Made by a program: the position numbers and the translations under genes. From contig NZ_PRDW01000002.1 in the NCBI RefSeq assembly GCF_002927045.1, positions 124,001 to 188,000 on the forward strand: DNA of 64,000 bases. The letters are read 5' to 3'. Positions 1 through 10,416 of the stretch are shown one piece after another. Positions within the stretch are counted from its first letter, which is position 1. Each line of letters opens with the position of its first letter. Origin of the DNA: Mycetohabitans endofungorum. GTDB lineage: Bacteria > Pseudomonadota > Gammaproteobacteria > Burkholderiales > Burkholderiaceae. The notes beneath the pieces are model-generated. The model was not told the DNA's origin and did not search any database. It worked only from the letters and a program-made list of their open reading frames with translations.

Positions 1-874
1 ACACCGGATGCGACACGTTCGCGAACTCACCGTACGGCACGATGCCGGTGACCACGGCGGCGACCGTCACATAGAGCGCCGCGCAAACGGCGAGCGACGC
101 AATGATGCCGATCGGCAAGTCGCGTTTCGGGTTCTTGACCTCTTCCGCCGCGGATGACACCGAGTCGAACCCGATGAAGGCGAAAAACATTACCGCGGCG
201 GCCCCGAATACGCCAGACCAGCCCATCGGCATGAATGGGTGCCAGTTCGTGGGCCGGACATGGAACGCGCCGACCGCGATCACCAGCAGCACGACGGCTA
301 CCTTGATCGCGACCATCACATTGTTGATCCGGGTGGATTCACGCACGCCGATTGATAACAAGAATGTGACGGCCATCATCACGAGGAACGCTGGCAGGTT
401 GAACCACGTTGTGTGGCCGGGCACGGTGCCTGGCGCCGCAGTCAATACTTGCGGCAGCGTGATGCCGAAGCCGGACAGTAACGATTGCAGGTAGCCGGAC
501 CACCCAACCGACACCGCCGACGTCGCGAGCCCGTATTCGAGCATCAGATCCCAGCCGATGATCCAAGCGGCAAGCTCGCCGAGCGTTGCATACGAATAAC
601 TATAGATCGAGCCGGCAACCGGGATCGTCGAGGAGAATTCGGCGTAGGCGAGCGCCGCAAAGCAGCACGCGATCGCCGCAATGACGAAAGACAGCGTCAG
701 GGCGGGGCCGGCGATCAACGCGCCGGTCCCTGTCAGCACGAAAATGCCGGTACCGATGATCGCTCCGATGCCCAGAAGCGTGAGATCCAGGGGGCCCAGT
801 GCCCTGCGCAAGCTGTCGTCGGCATTGCGGCGGGCCAGCATATGACCAATATTTTTCTTTCGAAACAATGACAT
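1..874 (-). CDS. APC-family amino acid permease (3' end outside window)
   Basis: Membrane transporter of the amino acid-polyamine-organocation superfamily, close to the cationic amino acid transporter group. Only the N-terminal 291 residues are in the window; the gene runs off position 1. Reading the minus strand from ATG at 874 gives MSLFRKKN, then a long hydrophobic first helix with the typical GAIIGTGIFVLTG signature at about residues 37-49, followed by a series of further membrane helices (about 55-80, 95-115, 145-165, 180-200, 225-245). A glycine-rich first helix of this form binds the substrate backbone in APC carriers. Substrate cannot be told from this half. It stands alone, divergent from the small gene at 1110. 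Confidence 0.88.
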   Translation of the reverse strand, partial: MSLFRKKNIGHMLARRNADDSLRRALGPLDLTLLGIGAIIGTGIFVLTGTGALIAGPALTLSFVIAAIACCFAALAYAEFSSTIPVAGSIYSYSYATLGELAAWIIGWDLMLEYGLATSAVSVGWSGYLQSLLSGFGITLPQVLTAAPGTVPGHTTWFNLPAFLVMMAVTFLLSIGVRESTRINNVMVAIKVAVVLLVIAVGAFHVRPTNWHPFMPMGWSGVFGAAAVMFFAFIGFDSVSSAAEEVKNPKRDLPIGIIASLAVCAALYVTVAAVVTGIVPYGEFANVSHPV

Positions 875-1109
875 AAGGCAGTACTCGGCAGCCGGGGAGC
901 GGCGCAGCCGACTTCGGTGAAACCGGCTATTCTAGCTGACTAGTGCAATCGGTCAGGCCGAGGTTGCGCTAATGGGTCGCACATTGCGTGGCGACGAGGC
1001 AGCCGGCCGCGTTGACGGGCGGCACCGGTGCGTCAAATTCGGCACAATGGCACCAGGCACCAGCAGGACCGGGGACGAGGGCCGGGCGAATATCAAAATG
1101 GGGGAAATC

Positions 1110-1322
1110 ATGAAGGTGGGTTCGATCGTACGTTCTAGCCATATCGCGGTGCCGCGCGACGCGCGCGGCATCGTATTGCGCATTCTGGGCGACATGGCGA
1201 TGGTGGCGTGGTTCGAGGGCGAGCCGGGGCAATCCAAGCAGCTCAACACCGAGCCGTTCTTCTTGACGGATTTGATCGAGACTGGCGAGGTGGCACGCTC
1301 GGCGGGCGCACCGCTGCACTGA
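1110..1322 (+). CDS. Small conserved hypothetical protein, 70 aa
   Basis: Short soluble protein starting MKVGSIVRSSH, with alternating hydrophobic strands (residues 1-40) that suggest a small beta-barrel or SH3-like fold, and an acidic helix near the C-terminus. The ATG at 1110 is preferred over upstream in-frame starts because GGGG lies 5 bases upstream and the longer extension is arginine-rich and unlike coding sequence. No catalytic motif is visible. It precedes srkA by 120 bases on the same strand but there is no sign of coupling. Function unknown. Confidence 0.6.
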   Translation: MKVGSIVRSSHIAVPRDARGIVLRILGDMAMVAWFEGEPGQSKQLNTEPFFLTDLIETGEVARSAGAPLH

Positions 1323-1444
1323 TGTAGCCCTGCTGTGGCGTTGGCGAGGGCCTGCTGCAGACACTGCCACGAACAGGACTGCGTCTCGTCCCCGTCCGCG
1401 TGTGGTGATGCCCGGGCCGTGCGCCGCTCAGGCACAATGACGGG

Positions 1445-2485
1445 ATGGAACCCAATGATCGCAGCCTCAACAATCCGCCGCGCGCCGATGCCGGCGCCCT
1501 GGCTCCCTACGCGGGCCTAACGCCTGAGCGCGTGCTCGACGCGCTCGATGCCGTGCTGGCGCACGGCGGCCGCCGCACCGACGGACGGTTGCTTGCACTG
1601 AACAGTTACGAAAACCGCGTCTATCAGGTCGGCATCGAAGACGCCGCGCCGCTGGTGGCGAAGTTCTACCGGCCCGGGCGTTGGAGCGATGAGGCGATCC
1701 TGGAGGAGCACGCGTTCGTCGCGCAACTGGTCGAGCACGAAATCCCGGTCGTGCCGGCGATCACGCTCGATGGCCATACGCTGCATGAGATCGACGGTTT
1801 CCGCTTCGCCTTGTTCGAGCGGCGTGGCGGCCGGGCACCAGAGTTGGATGACAGCGCCACACTGCAGTGGCTGGGGCGCTTCATCGGCCGCATCCACGCG
1901 ATCGGCCGGCAGCGCGACTACGTCGCCCGCGGGCCGCTGGACATCGACACGTTTGGCCATGAGCCGCGTGCGTACCTGCTCTCCAGCGGCTTCGTGCCGA
2001 TCGAGCTGCGGCAGGCCTACGAGACGATCAGCCAGCTGGCGCTGGAAGCGGTGCATGCCTCGTTCGAACGCGCCGGCGATGTGCAAGCGTTGCGCGTGCA
2101 CGGCGACTGCCATCAAGGCAACGTGCTGTGGACCGATGCCGGCCCGCATTTCGTCGACTTCGACGACAGCCGGATGGCACCGGCGATCCAGGACCTGTGG
2201 CTGCTGCTGCCGGGCGAGCGCGCGCAGGCGAGCCATGCGCTGGGTCACGTGCTGGCGGGCTACGAGGACTTTTGCGAGTTCGATTCACGCGAGCTTCACT
2301 TGATCGAAGCGTTCCGCACGTTGCGCTTGATCCACTATGCGGCATGGCTTGCGCGTCGGTGGGACGATCCGGCGTTTCCTGCCGCATTTCCGTGGTTTAA
2401 CACACACCGGTACTGGGAGGATCGTATCCTGGAGCTGCGCGAGCAGGTCGGTGCGTTGCAGGAGCCGCCGCTGTGGCCTGTGTGA
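1445..2485 (+). CDS. srkA: Stress response Ser/Thr protein kinase SrkA (YihE/RdoA type)
   Basis: Cytoplasmic aminoglycoside-phosphotransferase-fold kinase that in Escherichia coli counters stress-induced cell death. The 346-residue length is close to the family (about 330). Visible motifs: an N-lobe containing NSYENRVYQVG (about 53-63, nucleotide loop) and VAKFYRPGRW (lysine near 73), the catalytic loop HGDCHQGNVLW (about 219-229) and the metal-binding segment HFVDFDDS (about 235-242). These are the conserved SrkA features. It appears monocistronic; the next gene is preceded by its own Fur-box region. Identification is firm, the stress role is from the family. Confidence 0.9.
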   Translation: MEPNDRSLNNPPRADAGALAPYAGLTPERVLDALDAVLAHGGRRTDGRLLALNSYENRVYQVGIEDAAPLVAKFYRPGRWSDEAILEEHAFVAQLVEHEIPVVPAITLDGHTLHEIDGFRFALFERRGGRAPELDDSATLQWLGRFIGRIHAIGRQRDYVARGPLDIDTFGHEPRAYLLSSGFVPIELRQAYETISQLALEAVHASFERAGDVQALRVHGDCHQGNVLWTDAGPHFVDFDDSRMAPAIQDLWLLLPGERAQASHALGHVLAGYEDFCEFDSRELHLIEAFRTLRLIHYAAWLARRWDDPAFPAAFPWFNTHRYWEDRILELREQVGALQEPPLWPV

Positions 2486-2542
2486 AGTGGGCTGCCGATA
2501 GCGAGTATCCGCCATCCACCAGTTGAAAAAAGACGCGATACA

Positions 2543-2561
2543 TGTAATGATAACGATTCGC
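2543..2561 (+). promoter_or_regulatory. Candidate Fur box upstream of siderophore receptor operon
   Basis: TGTAATGATAACGATTCGC matches the 19-base Fur consensus at 13 positions, including the unbroken core TAATGATAA. It lies in the srkA/receptor gap, about 130-200 bases upstream of the receptor start, as expected for iron repression of a TonB-dependent siderophore receptor. The match is by eye. Confidence 0.65.
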
Positions 2562-2693
2562 ATTTCCGAGTGATGCTGGATATGCGAACTGAGCCGCCAG
2601 CCAACCGCGTTTGCCCGTGCCGCGACAACGGTAATAGGGCGGCGTGAGCCAGCCGACAATCAAGACAGGGCGCTTTGCCGTGCGGGCGACGCC

Positions 2694-4937
2694 ATGCGAT
2701 CGCGATGGCGCAAGCGTCGCCTTTCGCAGGACATACCGACAATGACGAAGATGACGCCGCTCGCCACGGCGCTGGTGGCCGCTTTTACCGTGCCGATGCC
2801 CGTGCTTGCCCAGTCCGCGCAGCCCGGTTCCAGTTCACAGGACACGTGGCACGACGCCGTGACCAGTGCCGCGCTGCCCGCCGTACGGGTCACCGGCGAT
2901 ACGGACCGGGCCGATTTCCAGGCAACGCGCGCCTACGTCGGCGCAAAGCGCCCCACCGCGCTGCGGGACATTGCGCAGGAGGTGGTGGTGGTCAATAAGG
3001 CCTTGATGCAATCGCAGGGCGTCGCGTCGTTTGCCGACGCGCTGCGCAATGTCCCGGGCATTACGATCGGCGGGGCCGAAGGTGGGCAGATCGGCAATAA
3101 CATCAATCTGCGTGGCTTCACGGCTCGCACCGATATCTATCTGGATGGCTTCCGCGACCGCGGGCAGTACTATCGCGACACCTTCAACCTCGAATCGATC
3201 GACGTGCTGTACGGGCCGTCGTCAATGTTGTTCGGACGCGGCTCCACCGGTGGCGTGATTAACCAGGCCAGCAAGAAAGCGAATCTGACGCGTTCGGCTG
3301 AAGTAAGCGGTACCGTCGGTACGGGCGACTATTACCGGACCACAGTCGACGTGAACCAGCCGATCTCCGATACCGCGGCGGTGCGGGTCAACGCATTTGG
3401 CCAGAGCGTGAGCGCCACGCGCGACGCGATGCGCAACAAGGATTTCGGTATTGCGCCGCAGGTGCGCCTGGGTATCGGAACGCCGACCGAAATCACTTTG
3501 TCGGCGCTGATCCAGCACAATCGTGACATGCCGGACTATGGCGTGCCGGCGGTCAACGGGCGCCCCGCGCTGGCGGGCCGCGAGCGCTTTTACGGCTACA
3601 CTGGCGATCGCACGGTGCAGGACGTGCAGACATTGTCGGCGCGTATCGAGCACCGGTTCAGTGATGAACTGAAGCTGCGCAACCAGACGCAGTTCAGCCA
3701 CTACGCGACCGATGCGCGCGCAACCAATGCTGCCAGTGTGCTGACCGGGCCGCTCGCCGGCTCGCGTGCGCTGTCCAGCGGCAACTACACGTCGTTGCCG
3801 CTATCGAGCCTGTACGTGAAGCTGATGGGCAAGGACCGAGTGATCAACGATCACTCGCTCTATAACGCGACGGACGTCGAATGGAAGGTTGCGACCGGGG
3901 CGCTGAAGCATGACTTGATCGCCGGTATCGAGCTTGGGCACGAGACGTACCACAACCAGTCCTATACCGCAACCGGCGCCGGCATGCCGAGCAACGTGAT
4001 TGGCGTGGTGCCGCTGACCGGTGCGGCTTACGTGCCGCGGCCAGCCGATGTGATGCGTGGCACCGGCAACCTGGCGCAGTCCAGCGCGAACTCGATTGGC
4101 GTGTATGTGAATGACACGGTGTCGCTGACGCGGCAGTGGAAGGTGGTCGGCGGCGTGCGCTGGGACCGCTATCAGGCCCATATCGCGAACTCGATGAATG
4201 CGCCGTCCTATGCCGCGCAGACGAACAGCTACACGAGCGTGCGCGGCGGCGTGATTTACCAGCCGGACGATGTACAGTCGTACTACCTATCATACGGCAC
4301 GTCGTTCAATCCGTCACTCGAGGCGCTGACGCTGACCAACGGCACGCAAAATCTGAAGCCCGAAACGAACCGCTCATACGAGGTGGGCAACAAATGGGAC
4401 TTACTGGGCGGCATGTTGTCGATTTCACAATCGCTGTTCAACATCGACAAGTCCAACGCGCGCACGCAGGACGCGAGCGGCGCGTATTCGATCGACGGTG
4501 ACGTGCGGGTGCGGGGTTATCAGTTTGGTGCGTCGGGCCGGATCACGGACAAGTGGCAGCTATACGGCGGCTATACGTACTTGAACAGCCGCATCACGGG
4601 CGCGAAGGACGGCACGCAGGGCAATACGCCGGCGAATACGCCGCGCAACATGTTCACGCTGTGGACGACATATGAATTCATGCCGCACTGGCAGGCGGGC
4701 GGTGGCCTGAATTACGTGAGCGCGCGCTATGCGGCGAACAACAACCGGGTGTCTGTTGGCGGCTATACGCGCTGGGACGCCATGCTCGCGTATCACGCCA
4801 AGCAGTACGACGTGCAGCTGAACCTGCTGAACGTGACGGACAAGCGCTACTACGATGCACTGATTCCGTCCGACGGCGGGCGCGCGGTGCCGGGGCTGGG
4901 CCGCACGTTGCTGGCGACATTCAATTACCGGATCTAA
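2694..4937 (+). CDS. fiu: TonB-dependent catecholate-type siderophore receptor (Fiu-like)
   Basis: Outer-membrane gated channel for ferric siderophores powered by TonB/ExbBD. 747 residues from this start; an alternative ATG at 2742 (codon 17, [18 protein letters not shown]) would give a cleaner signal peptide. The plug domain follows (about residues 75-190) with the RGF segment of [20 protein letters not shown], then a 22-strand beta barrel ending in the family pattern of an aromatic-containing last strand (TFNYRI). The next two genes, a PiuC-type dioxygenase and a PepSY membrane protein, are the usual partners of Fiu/PiuA receptors. A Fur-box candidate upstream points to iron repression. The Fiu-like subtype is an assignment from neighbours and general similarity; the ligand is unknown. 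Confidence 0.88.
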   Translation: MRSRWRKRRLSQDIPTMTKMTPLATALVAAFTVPMPVLAQSAQPGSSSQDTWHDAVTSAALPAVRVTGDTDRADFQATRAYVGAKRPTALRDIAQEVVVVNKALMQSQGVASFADALRNVPGITIGGAEGGQIGNNINLRGFTARTDIYLDGFRDRGQYYRDTFNLESIDVLYGPSSMLFGRGSTGGVINQASKKANLTRSAEVSGTVGTGDYYRTTVDVNQPISDTAAVRVNAFGQSVSATRDAMRNKDFGIAPQVRLGIGTPTEITLSALIQHNRDMPDYGVPAVNGRPALAGRERFYGYTGDRTVQDVQTLSARIEHRFSDELKLRNQTQFSHYATDARATNAASVLTGPLAGSRALSSGNYTSLPLSSLYVKLMGKDRVINDHSLYNATDVEWKVATGALKHDLIAGIELGHETYHNQSYTATGAGMPSNVIGVVPLTGAAYVPRPADVMRGTGNLAQSSANSIGVYVNDTVSLTRQWKVVGGVRWDRYQAHIANSMNAPSYAAQTNSYTSVRGGVIYQPDDVQSYYLSYGTSFNPSLEALTLTNGTQNLKPETNRSYEVGNKWDLLGGMLSISQSLFNIDKSNARTQDASGAYSIDGDVRVRGYQFGASGRITDKWQLYGGYTYLNSRITGAKDGTQGNTPANTPRNMFTLWTTYEFMPHWQAGGGLNYVSARYAANNNRVSVGGYTRWDAMLAYHAKQYDVQLNLLNVTDKRYYDALIPSDGGRAVPGLGRTLLATFNYRI

Positions 4938-4965
4938 CCATGCAACCGATAGCAGGCGCCGCGAG

Positions 4966-5652
4966 ATGATCGTGTCTATACCAAACGTATTGTCGCCGCA
5001 GCAGCTACAGGCGATACGCGCCGCACTGGACGCGGCCGGCCACGCGTGGGTCGATGGTCGCGCGACAGCCGGCTACCAGGGTGCGCCGGTCAAACACAAC
5101 CAGCAAATCGACGAGCGCGCGCCGATTGCGCGCGAGTTGGGTGACATGATCCTGGCCGAGCTTGAGCGGCACCCACTGTTCATTAGCGCGGTGTTGCCCA
5201 ACCGCGTGTATCCGCCGCTGTTCAATCGCTATGGCGCCGGGATGACGTTCGGCGACCACGTCGATGGTTCGATCCGGATCGTGCCCGGGCATGGCGCGAA
5301 GCTGCGCACCGACGTGTCGGCGACGCTGTTTTTGGCCAGGCCCGACGAATATGATGGCGGCGAACTGGTGATCGAGGACACCTATGGCGCGCACGAGGTC
5401 AAGCTGGCCGCCGGCGACATGGTTGTTTATCCGGCGACCAGCGTCCACCGGGTCGCGCCGGTCACCCGCGGTGTGCGACTCGCCAGCTTTTTCTGGATCG
5501 AGAGCCTGGTGCGCGACGACGCCAGGCGCGCGCTGTTGTTCGACCTGGATACGGCGATCCAGCGCCTGAACCGCGATCATGCCGATGATGTCGCGCGGCG
5601 GCAGCTAATCGGGTGTTATCACAATCTTCTGCGCATGTGGGGCGAGACATGA
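4966..5652 (+). CDS. piuC: Fe(II)/2-oxoglutarate-dependent dioxygenase, PiuC/PKHD type
   Basis: Cytoplasmic PKHD-type hydroxylase of 228 residues, the normal length. The iron-binding facial triad is visible: H98-x-D100 in GDHVDGS and distal H161 in ATSVHRVAP, with R171 (GVRLASFF) as the 2-oxoglutarate anchor. It begins 28 bases after the receptor stop and its stop codon overlaps the start of the PepSY gene (ATGA). PiuC proteins sit beside siderophore receptors and affect iron uptake, although the substrate in the family is not settled. Confidence 0.92.
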   Translation: MIVSIPNVLSPQQLQAIRAALDAAGHAWVDGRATAGYQGAPVKHNQQIDERAPIARELGDMILAELERHPLFISAVLPNRVYPPLFNRYGAGMTFGDHVDGSIRIVPGHGAKLRTDVSATLFLARPDEYDGGELVIEDTYGAHEVKLAAGDMVVYPATSVHRVAPVTRGVRLASFFWIESLVRDDARRALLFDLDTAIQRLNRDHADDVARRQLIGCYHNLLRMWGET

Positions 5653-6266
5653 CGCGCCGCTCGACGTTCCTCAAATGGCTGCGCAACGTGCACGGCTGGA
5701 TTGGCCTGTGGGGCGCGGTGCTGGGATTGATGTTCGGCGTGACCGGCTTTCTGCTGAATCACCGCGGCGGGCCGATGAAAATCTCGCCGGGTGAGCCGCA
5801 AGTGTCGCAAATGCGGCTGCCGCTGCCCGATCCTGCTCCGGATTCGCCGCAAGCACTCGCCGAGTGGGTCGGCTGTGAACTGCGCTTTGATGGCCGTATC
5901 GGACGCACGCAGCGTGAGCCGGCGCACAAGGTCGCGTGGGGCGATCGCAGCGTGATGCAGCCGGAGCACTGGAGCGCGATGCTCACCGGCCCGAGGACGT
6001 CGATCATGATCGAATACTGGCAAGGCAATCCGACCGTATCAGTCAAGCGCACTGAAGGGACGTTGCTCGCCATGTTGAACAACATGCACCGCGGCGCCGG
6101 CATGGGTATCGGTTGGACCTTGCTCGTCGATACGATCGCCGGCAGCCTGGTGCTGCTGTCGTTGACCGGCGTGTTGCTGTGGACCGAACTGAACCGGCGC
6201 AAGACGATCGGCGCCGCGATCTTCGCCGTGTCGCTGGTCGTGATGGTTGTATGTGGCGTCGTGTGA
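5649..6266 (+). CDS. PepSY-associated TM-helix protein (siderophore utilisation, PiuB-like)
   Basis: Inner-membrane protein of 205 residues starting [17 protein letters not shown]. The first membrane helix (about 16-36) contains [12 protein letters not shown], typical of PepSY-TM proteins that are thought to reduce or release iron from siderophores at the inner membrane. Two further helices lie near the C-terminus (about 155-178 and 186-205), separated from the first by a periplasmic PepSY-like region. The start at 5649 is chosen because its ATGA overlaps the piuC stop, which implies translational coupling. Third gene of the iron operon. Confidence 0.85.
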   Translation: MTRRSTFLKWLRNVHGWIGLWGAVLGLMFGVTGFLLNHRGGPMKISPGEPQVSQMRLPLPDPAPDSPQALAEWVGCELRFDGRIGRTQREPAHKVAWGDRSVMQPEHWSAMLTGPRTSIMIEYWQGNPTVSVKRTEGTLLAMLNNMHRGAGMGIGWTLLVDTIAGSLVLLSLTGVLLWTELNRRKTIGAAIFAVSLVVMVVCGVV

Positions 6267-6552
6267 TGCGCGCCCGTTCGCCGCATCACCGTTGAGCACC
6301 ATCGTCGCGAACGGCCGGCCATAGGGACGGAGCGAGCAGGTGTCGCAAGTTCAGTCATGGCTGGGTCAGGTACCGGCTTCACCCTGCACAGCGACGCAAA
6401 GCCGTCGAACCCCTCATGGTTCGCCCTGCGACCGCTTGACGCGTTGCTACACGCCACGCTCGACGGGCACGACGGCGCCTACCGCGCATCAGCAGCTTGC
6501 CGCCCCTAACGATTTCGATACGGTCCGCGCGCGCCGTCTGAACCGCCTGTCT

Positions 6553-7470
6553 TCAGATGCCCACCGGCGGCCCGATGAAATCGTCACCGTCCCGGCTTGG
6601 CAGCAGCTCTCGCGCGACGGCCAACCACGCGCGCGCCGCATGCGACAGGTAGCGCTTGCGACGCCAACTCAGCGCCATGTCCCAGGGGATCTCCGGTTCG
6701 ACGGGCACCCGCGTGAAGCGCTCCGGATCCAGCCGCTCGCAGTACGGGCGGGGCAGCAGCGCAACGCCCACGCCAGCGGCTACCAGCGCGGTGATGAAGT
6801 CCCAGTGCCCGCTGCGCCCCGCGATGGTGGGTGAGAACCCGGCCCTGCGGCACGCTTCCAGCACGATATTGTTCAACGCCAGGCTTTCGCCGTAGAGCAC
6901 GAACGGCTCATGGGCCAACTCTGTCAAGTCGACCCGCGCGGCGTCGCGCCAGCGCGACGCTTGCGGGGCGATCAACCATAGCGGGTGACGGCTGACCGGC
7001 AGCACGTCGAACACGTTGGTGTCCACCGGCTGCAGCAATGCACCCAATTCCAGTTCCCCGGCCAGCAGCGCGGTCTCAATCGCGCGCGAGCCCTGCTCGA
7101 ACAACTTTAGGTCGATGCCCGGGTAGCGCTGCCGGAACACGGCGATCACGCGGGTAAACAACGCGCCGCCCATTGGCGGGATGCCCAGCGTGAGTTGGCC
7201 ACGGCCCAGCGTACCCAAATCGTCCAGCTCGGCTTGCAATTGCGCGTGGGCGGCCAGCACATCCTGGCCGCGCTGGTACACGATCCGGCCGGCGTCGGTG
7301 AGCACCATTTGACGGCCGTCGCGCAGCAGCAGCGGTGAACCGATCTCGTCCTCGAGCGCCTTGACCATTTTGCTGATCGTGGGCTGCGTGACGAACATCC
7401 GTTCGGCCGCCGCCGTGAAACTCTGTTGCCGGACGACCTCAACGTAGTACTTCAGCGCGCGCAGTTCCAT
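6553..7470 (-). CDS. LysR-family regulator, divergent from CidA/CidB pair (CidR-like)
   Basis: 305-residue LysR-type transcriptional regulator: N-terminal winged helix-turn-helix (MELRALKYYVEVVRQQSF, then TQPTISKMVKALE at about 28-40) and a C-terminal periplasmic-binding-like effector domain (about 90-295). It is transcribed away from the cidA/cidB genes and its start codon sits inside a cluster of TTCCA/GGAA half sites, so it probably controls both itself and the pair. By analogy with CidR the inducer could be acetate or a related overflow metabolite, but the sequence does not show this. The 286 bases between it and the PepSY gene hold nothing I can support. Confidence 0.88.
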   Translation of the reverse strand: MELRALKYYVEVVRQQSFTAAAERMFVTQPTISKMVKALEDEIGSPLLLRDGRQMVLTDAGRIVYQRGQDVLAAHAQLQAELDDLGTLGRGQLTLGIPPMGGALFTRVIAVFRQRYPGIDLKLFEQGSRAIETALLAGELELGALLQPVDTNVFDVLPVSRHPLWLIAPQASRWRDAARVDLTELAHEPFVLYGESLALNNIVLEACRRAGFSPTIAGRSGHWDFITALVAAGVGVALLPRPYCERLDPERFTRVPVEPEIPWDMALSWRRKRYLSHAARAWLAVARELLPSRDGDDFIGPPVGI

Positions 7471-7497
7471 GGAACACTATTCCATTTTGGAATGGAA
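7464..7497. promoter_or_regulatory. Inverted-repeat operator between LysR gene and cidA
   Basis: Two palindromes sit side by side: GTTCCATGGAAC (7464-7475), which includes the LysR start codon, and ATTCCATTTTGGAAT (7479-7493), a T-N11-A arrangement of the kind bound by LysR proteins, followed by a further GGAA at 7494. The position argues for autoregulation and control of the divergent cidAB genes. Confidence 0.6.
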
Positions 7498-7614
7498 AAC
7501 ATGATTGTAATTCATTATATTTATGTTGCTTGGCAACCTATACTCGATTTGCATGAATAGTGTGGGCCATTGTCGTCGCGCGATGGGCGGCCCATCAAAT
7601 CCACGGAGTGCATG

Positions 7615-8073
7615 ATGAACGCCAATTCCTCGTACGCCAATCCTGTCGTGCCGTCGGCGGGCCGGGTGGCGGGTGCGCTCAAAAGAGGTGCGATTGTCGC
7701 GGCACAAAGCACGCTGCTGGCGCTGCTGTGGTTAGCGGCCGATGCGCTGGCCCAAGTCATGCGCCTGCCGATGAACGGCGGCGTGCTGGGGCTTGGCCTG
7801 CTGCTCGTACTACTGTTCTCCGGCCGCATCGCGCCACGCTGGGTCAAGGCCGGCGCGGACTGGCTGTTGTCCGAAATGCTGTTGTTTTTCATTCCGGCCG
7901 CGGTTGCCGCCGTCCAGTACGGTGACGTGCTCAAGGCGCAAGGTTGGCGTCTTGCGCTGGTGGTTGTGTGCGGCACGCTGCTGGCGATGGTGGCAGTTGC
8001 GGTCGCGGTCGAGCAGACCGCGAAGCTCGAGCGGCGTCTCGCGCTGCGGCGCGCACGCGGGCATGCCGCGTAG
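7615..8073 (+). CDS. cidA: CidA/LrgA family holin-like membrane protein
   Basis: 152-residue inner-membrane protein with four predicted helices (about 26-46, 52-68, 82-104, 112-134) and a short charged C-terminal tail. The segment around LLFFIPAAVAAVQYGD is typical of CidA/LrgA. These proteins act with CidB/LrgB; classic work linked them to holin-like control of murein hydrolases and newer work to export of pyruvate or acetate overflow products. ATG 7615 is chosen over the adjacent 7612 because GGAG is 6 bases upstream. The cidB gene starts 11 bases after its stop. Confidence 0.86.
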   Translation: MNANSSYANPVVPSAGRVAGALKRGAIVAAQSTLLALLWLAADALAQVMRLPMNGGVLGLGLLLVLLFSGRIAPRWVKAGADWLLSEMLLFFIPAAVAAVQYGDVLKAQGWRLALVVVCGTLLAMVAVAVAVEQTAKLERRLALRRARGHAA

Positions 8074-8084
8074 TCGGTAACATC

Positions 8085-8807
8085 ATGCCCTCGCTGCCCG
8101 CACTGATCGCATCGGAGCGTGCCGCGTCGTGGATCGCGGCGGCGTGCTTCGCGCTGACCATCGTGCTGTACTTCGGCTCGAAGGCGCTCTATGCTCGTTT
8201 TCGCTGGCCTTGGCTGACGCCGTTACTCGTCGTGCCGGTTGCGCTTGGCGCGATCGTGTTGCTCGCGCGCATCCCGTATCCGGTCTATTTCCGCGATACT
8301 CGCTGGCTGATGTGGCTACTGGGCCCGGCCACGGTTGCGTTCGCGGTGCCGATCTATGAGTACCGACAGTTAATCCGGCGCCATTGGCTGTCGTTGTCGG
8401 TCGGCGTTGCCGTGGGTGTGCTGTCCGGAGTCGCCGGTTCGCTCGCGCTGGCGCGGTTGTTGCATTTGTCCGCCGACCTGCAGCACAGCCTGCTCACGCG
8501 TTCGGTGTCTACGCCGTTCGCGTTGGCGGTGTCCGACCGGCTGCATGCGTCGCGTGATCTGACCGCATTGTTCGTGATCGCGACTGGCGTGGTCGGCATG
8601 CTGGTCGGCGAACTGGTGCTGGCGATCCTGCCGCTCAGGAGCCGATTGGCGTGCGGTGCGTTGCTCGGCGCGGCGGCGCACGGGGCCGGAACCGTCAAGG
8701 CGCGCGAGCTGGGCAGCCAGGAGGGCGTCGTCGCCAGCCTGACGATGATGATCTGTGGTGTAGTGATGGTGCTGCTGGCCCCGCTGCTGGCCGTCTGGCT
8801 CAATTGA
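8085..8807 (+). CDS. cidB: CidB/LrgB family membrane protein
   Basis: 240-residue polytopic membrane protein with about seven hydrophobic segments and the conserved LrgB signatures [14 protein letters not shown] (about 138-151) and [16 protein letters not shown] (about 192-207), including the conserved histidine. It pairs with the preceding CidA protein, separated by 11 bases and probably co-transcribed. The LrgB family is about 230 residues, so it is full length. It is followed by the SAH riboswitch unit, which has its own transcription. Confidence 0.9.
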   Translation: MPSLPALIASERAASWIAAACFALTIVLYFGSKALYARFRWPWLTPLLVVPVALGAIVLLARIPYPVYFRDTRWLMWLLGPATVAFAVPIYEYRQLIRRHWLSLSVGVAVGVLSGVAGSLALARLLHLSADLQHSLLTRSVSTPFALAVSDRLHASRDLTALFVIATGVVGMLVGELVLAILPLRSRLACGALLGAAAHGAGTVKARELGSQEGVVASLTMMICGVVMVLLAPLLAVWLN

Positions 8808-8840
8808 GCGATCTCTGTCGTTTTGCTACAATTGCGACTC

Positions 8841-8887
8841 GTTTCGAGGAGCGTTGCGACGGCTGACAGCCGCCAGGCTCGAAACGC
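8841..8887 (+). promoter_or_regulatory. S-adenosylhomocysteine (SAH) riboswitch aptamer
   Basis: All elements of the SAH aptamer are present. P1 pairs GTTTCGAG (8841-8848) exactly with CTCGAAAC (8878-8885). P2 is the hairpin CGGCT-GAC-AGCCG (8860-8872). The conserved strand GAGGAGCG-TTGCGAC and GCCAGGCTCG are intact, and the pseudoknot forms between GCGTT (8851-8855) and AACGC (8883-8887). It lies about 95 bases upstream of ahcY, where rising SAH would switch on its own hydrolase. SAH riboswitches are characteristic of beta- and gamma-proteobacterial ahcY leaders. Confidence 0.93.
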
Positions 8888-8982
8888 TTCGATCGGCGGT
8901 CCGTTTTGCGCGTTCAACGCGTGCGGTCGTCGCCACAACGGCGCTCACGTCTTTTATTTCTTTTGACAGAAAAGGAGGCGTG

Positions 8983-10404
8983 ATGAACGCCGTAGTCTAC
9001 GAAAAAAGCCTATCCCAGGATTGTGTTGTTGCCGACCCGTCGCTTGCCGCGTGGGGCCGCAAAGAGCTAAACATCGCCGAGACCGAAATGCCGGGCTTGG
9101 TGCAGATCCGCGACGAGTACCAGGCTGAGCAGCCACTGAAGGGGGCCCGCATCGCCGGCTCACTGCACATGACGATCCAGACCGGCGTGCTGATCGAGAC
9201 GCTGAAGGCGCTAGGCGCCGACGTGCGCTGGGCGTCATGTAACGTCTTCTCGACGCAGGACCACGCTGCGGCAGCGATCGCCGAAACTGGCACGCCGGTG
9301 TTCGCGTACAAGGGCGAATCGCTCGACGAATACTGGGAATTCGCGCACCGGATCTTCGAATGGCCGAACGGCCAGTTCGCCAACATGATTCTCGATGACG
9401 GCGGCGATGCCACGCTGCTGCTGATCCTCGGCGCGCAGGCCGAGCAGGACCGCTCGGTGATCGCCAAGCCGCTCAACGAGGAAGAGGTCGCGTTGTACAA
9501 CGCGATTGCCCGCCACCTTGACGCGGACCCGCGCTGGTACTCGACGCGCCTCGCGCACATTCGCGGTGTGACCGAGGAAACCACGACCGGCGTACATCGG
9601 TTGTACCAGATGGAGCGCGAGGGCCGACTGCCGTTCCCGGCCATCAACGTGAACGATTCAGTGACCAAATCCAAGTTCGACAACCTGTACGGTTGCCGCG
9701 AATCGCTGGTGGACGGCATCAAGCGCGCCACAGACGTGATGATCGCCGGTAAGATTGCTGTGGTGGCCGGCTACGGCGACGTGGGCAAGGGCTGCGCGCA
9801 ATCGCTGCGCGGGCTTGGCGCGACCGTGTGGGTGACCGAGATCGATCCGATCTGCGCATTGCAGGCGGCCATGGAAGGCTATCGCGTCGTCACGATGGAC
9901 TACGCGGCGGACAAGGCCGACATCTTTGTGACGGCCACCGGCAACTATCATGTGATCAACCACGACCACATGAAGGCGATGCGCCACAACGCGATCGTCT
10001 GCAATATCGGCCACTTCGATTCCGAAATCGATGTGGCGTCCACGCGCCAGTACCAGTGGGAGAACATCAAGCCGCAAGTGGACCACATTATCTTCCCGGA
10101 TGGTAAGCGGGTGATTCTGCTGGCCGAGGGGCGGCTCGTGAACCTGGGGTGCGCGACCGGCCACCCATCGTTCGTGATGTCCAACTCGTTCACGAATCAG
10201 ACGCTCGCGCAGATCGAGTTGTTCACGCGCGGCGACCAGTATCAGAATAAGGTCTACGTGCTGCCTAAGCATTTGGATGAAAAGGTCGCGCGGCTGCATC
10301 TGGCGCGCATCGGCGCGACACTGACCGAGCTTAGCGACGCGCAGGCGCGGTATATTGGCGTAGACAAGCACGGCCCGTTCAAGCCGGACCACTACCGTTA
10401 CTAA
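8983..10404 (+). CDS. ahcY: Adenosylhomocysteinase
   Basis: Cytosolic NAD-dependent hydrolase that splits S-adenosylhomocysteine into homocysteine and adenosine, relieving product inhibition of methyltransferases. 473 residues, normal for the bacterial enzyme. Visible: the substrate region [15 protein letters not shown], catalytic [13 protein letters not shown], the NAD Rossmann motif [14 protein letters not shown] (about 260-273) and the C-terminal KPDHYRY that completes the neighbouring subunit's NAD site. The start at 8983 follows AAAGGAGG at proper spacing; upstream in-frame codons fall in the riboswitch leader. It heads the methyl-cycle block with metF downstream. Confidence 0.98.
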   Translation: MNAVVYEKSLSQDCVVADPSLAAWGRKELNIAETEMPGLVQIRDEYQAEQPLKGARIAGSLHMTIQTGVLIETLKALGADVRWASCNVFSTQDHAAAAIAETGTPVFAYKGESLDEYWEFAHRIFEWPNGQFANMILDDGGDATLLLILGAQAEQDRSVIAKPLNEEEVALYNAIARHLDADPRWYSTRLAHIRGVTEETTTGVHRLYQMEREGRLPFPAINVNDSVTKSKFDNLYGCRESLVDGIKRATDVMIAGKIAVVAGYGDVGKGCAQSLRGLGATVWVTEIDPICALQAAMEGYRVVTMDYAADKADIFVTATGNYHVINHDHMKAMRHNAIVCNIGHFDSEIDVASTRQYQWENIKPQVDHIIFPDGKRVILLAEGRLVNLGCATGHPSFVMSNSFTNQTLAQIELFTRGDQYQNKVYVLPKHLDEKVARLHLARIGATLTELSDAQARYIGVDKHGPFKPDHYRY

Positions 10405-10416
10405 CTGCGGCTGCAC

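Noticed and set aside
1517-2248. Long minus-strand frame of 243 codons opposite srkA
   Set aside because: Shadow of a high-GC gene; srkA motifs are unmistakable on the plus strand.
6357-6509. 50-codon frame after the PepSY gene
   Set aside because: No ribosome site and no recognisable motif.
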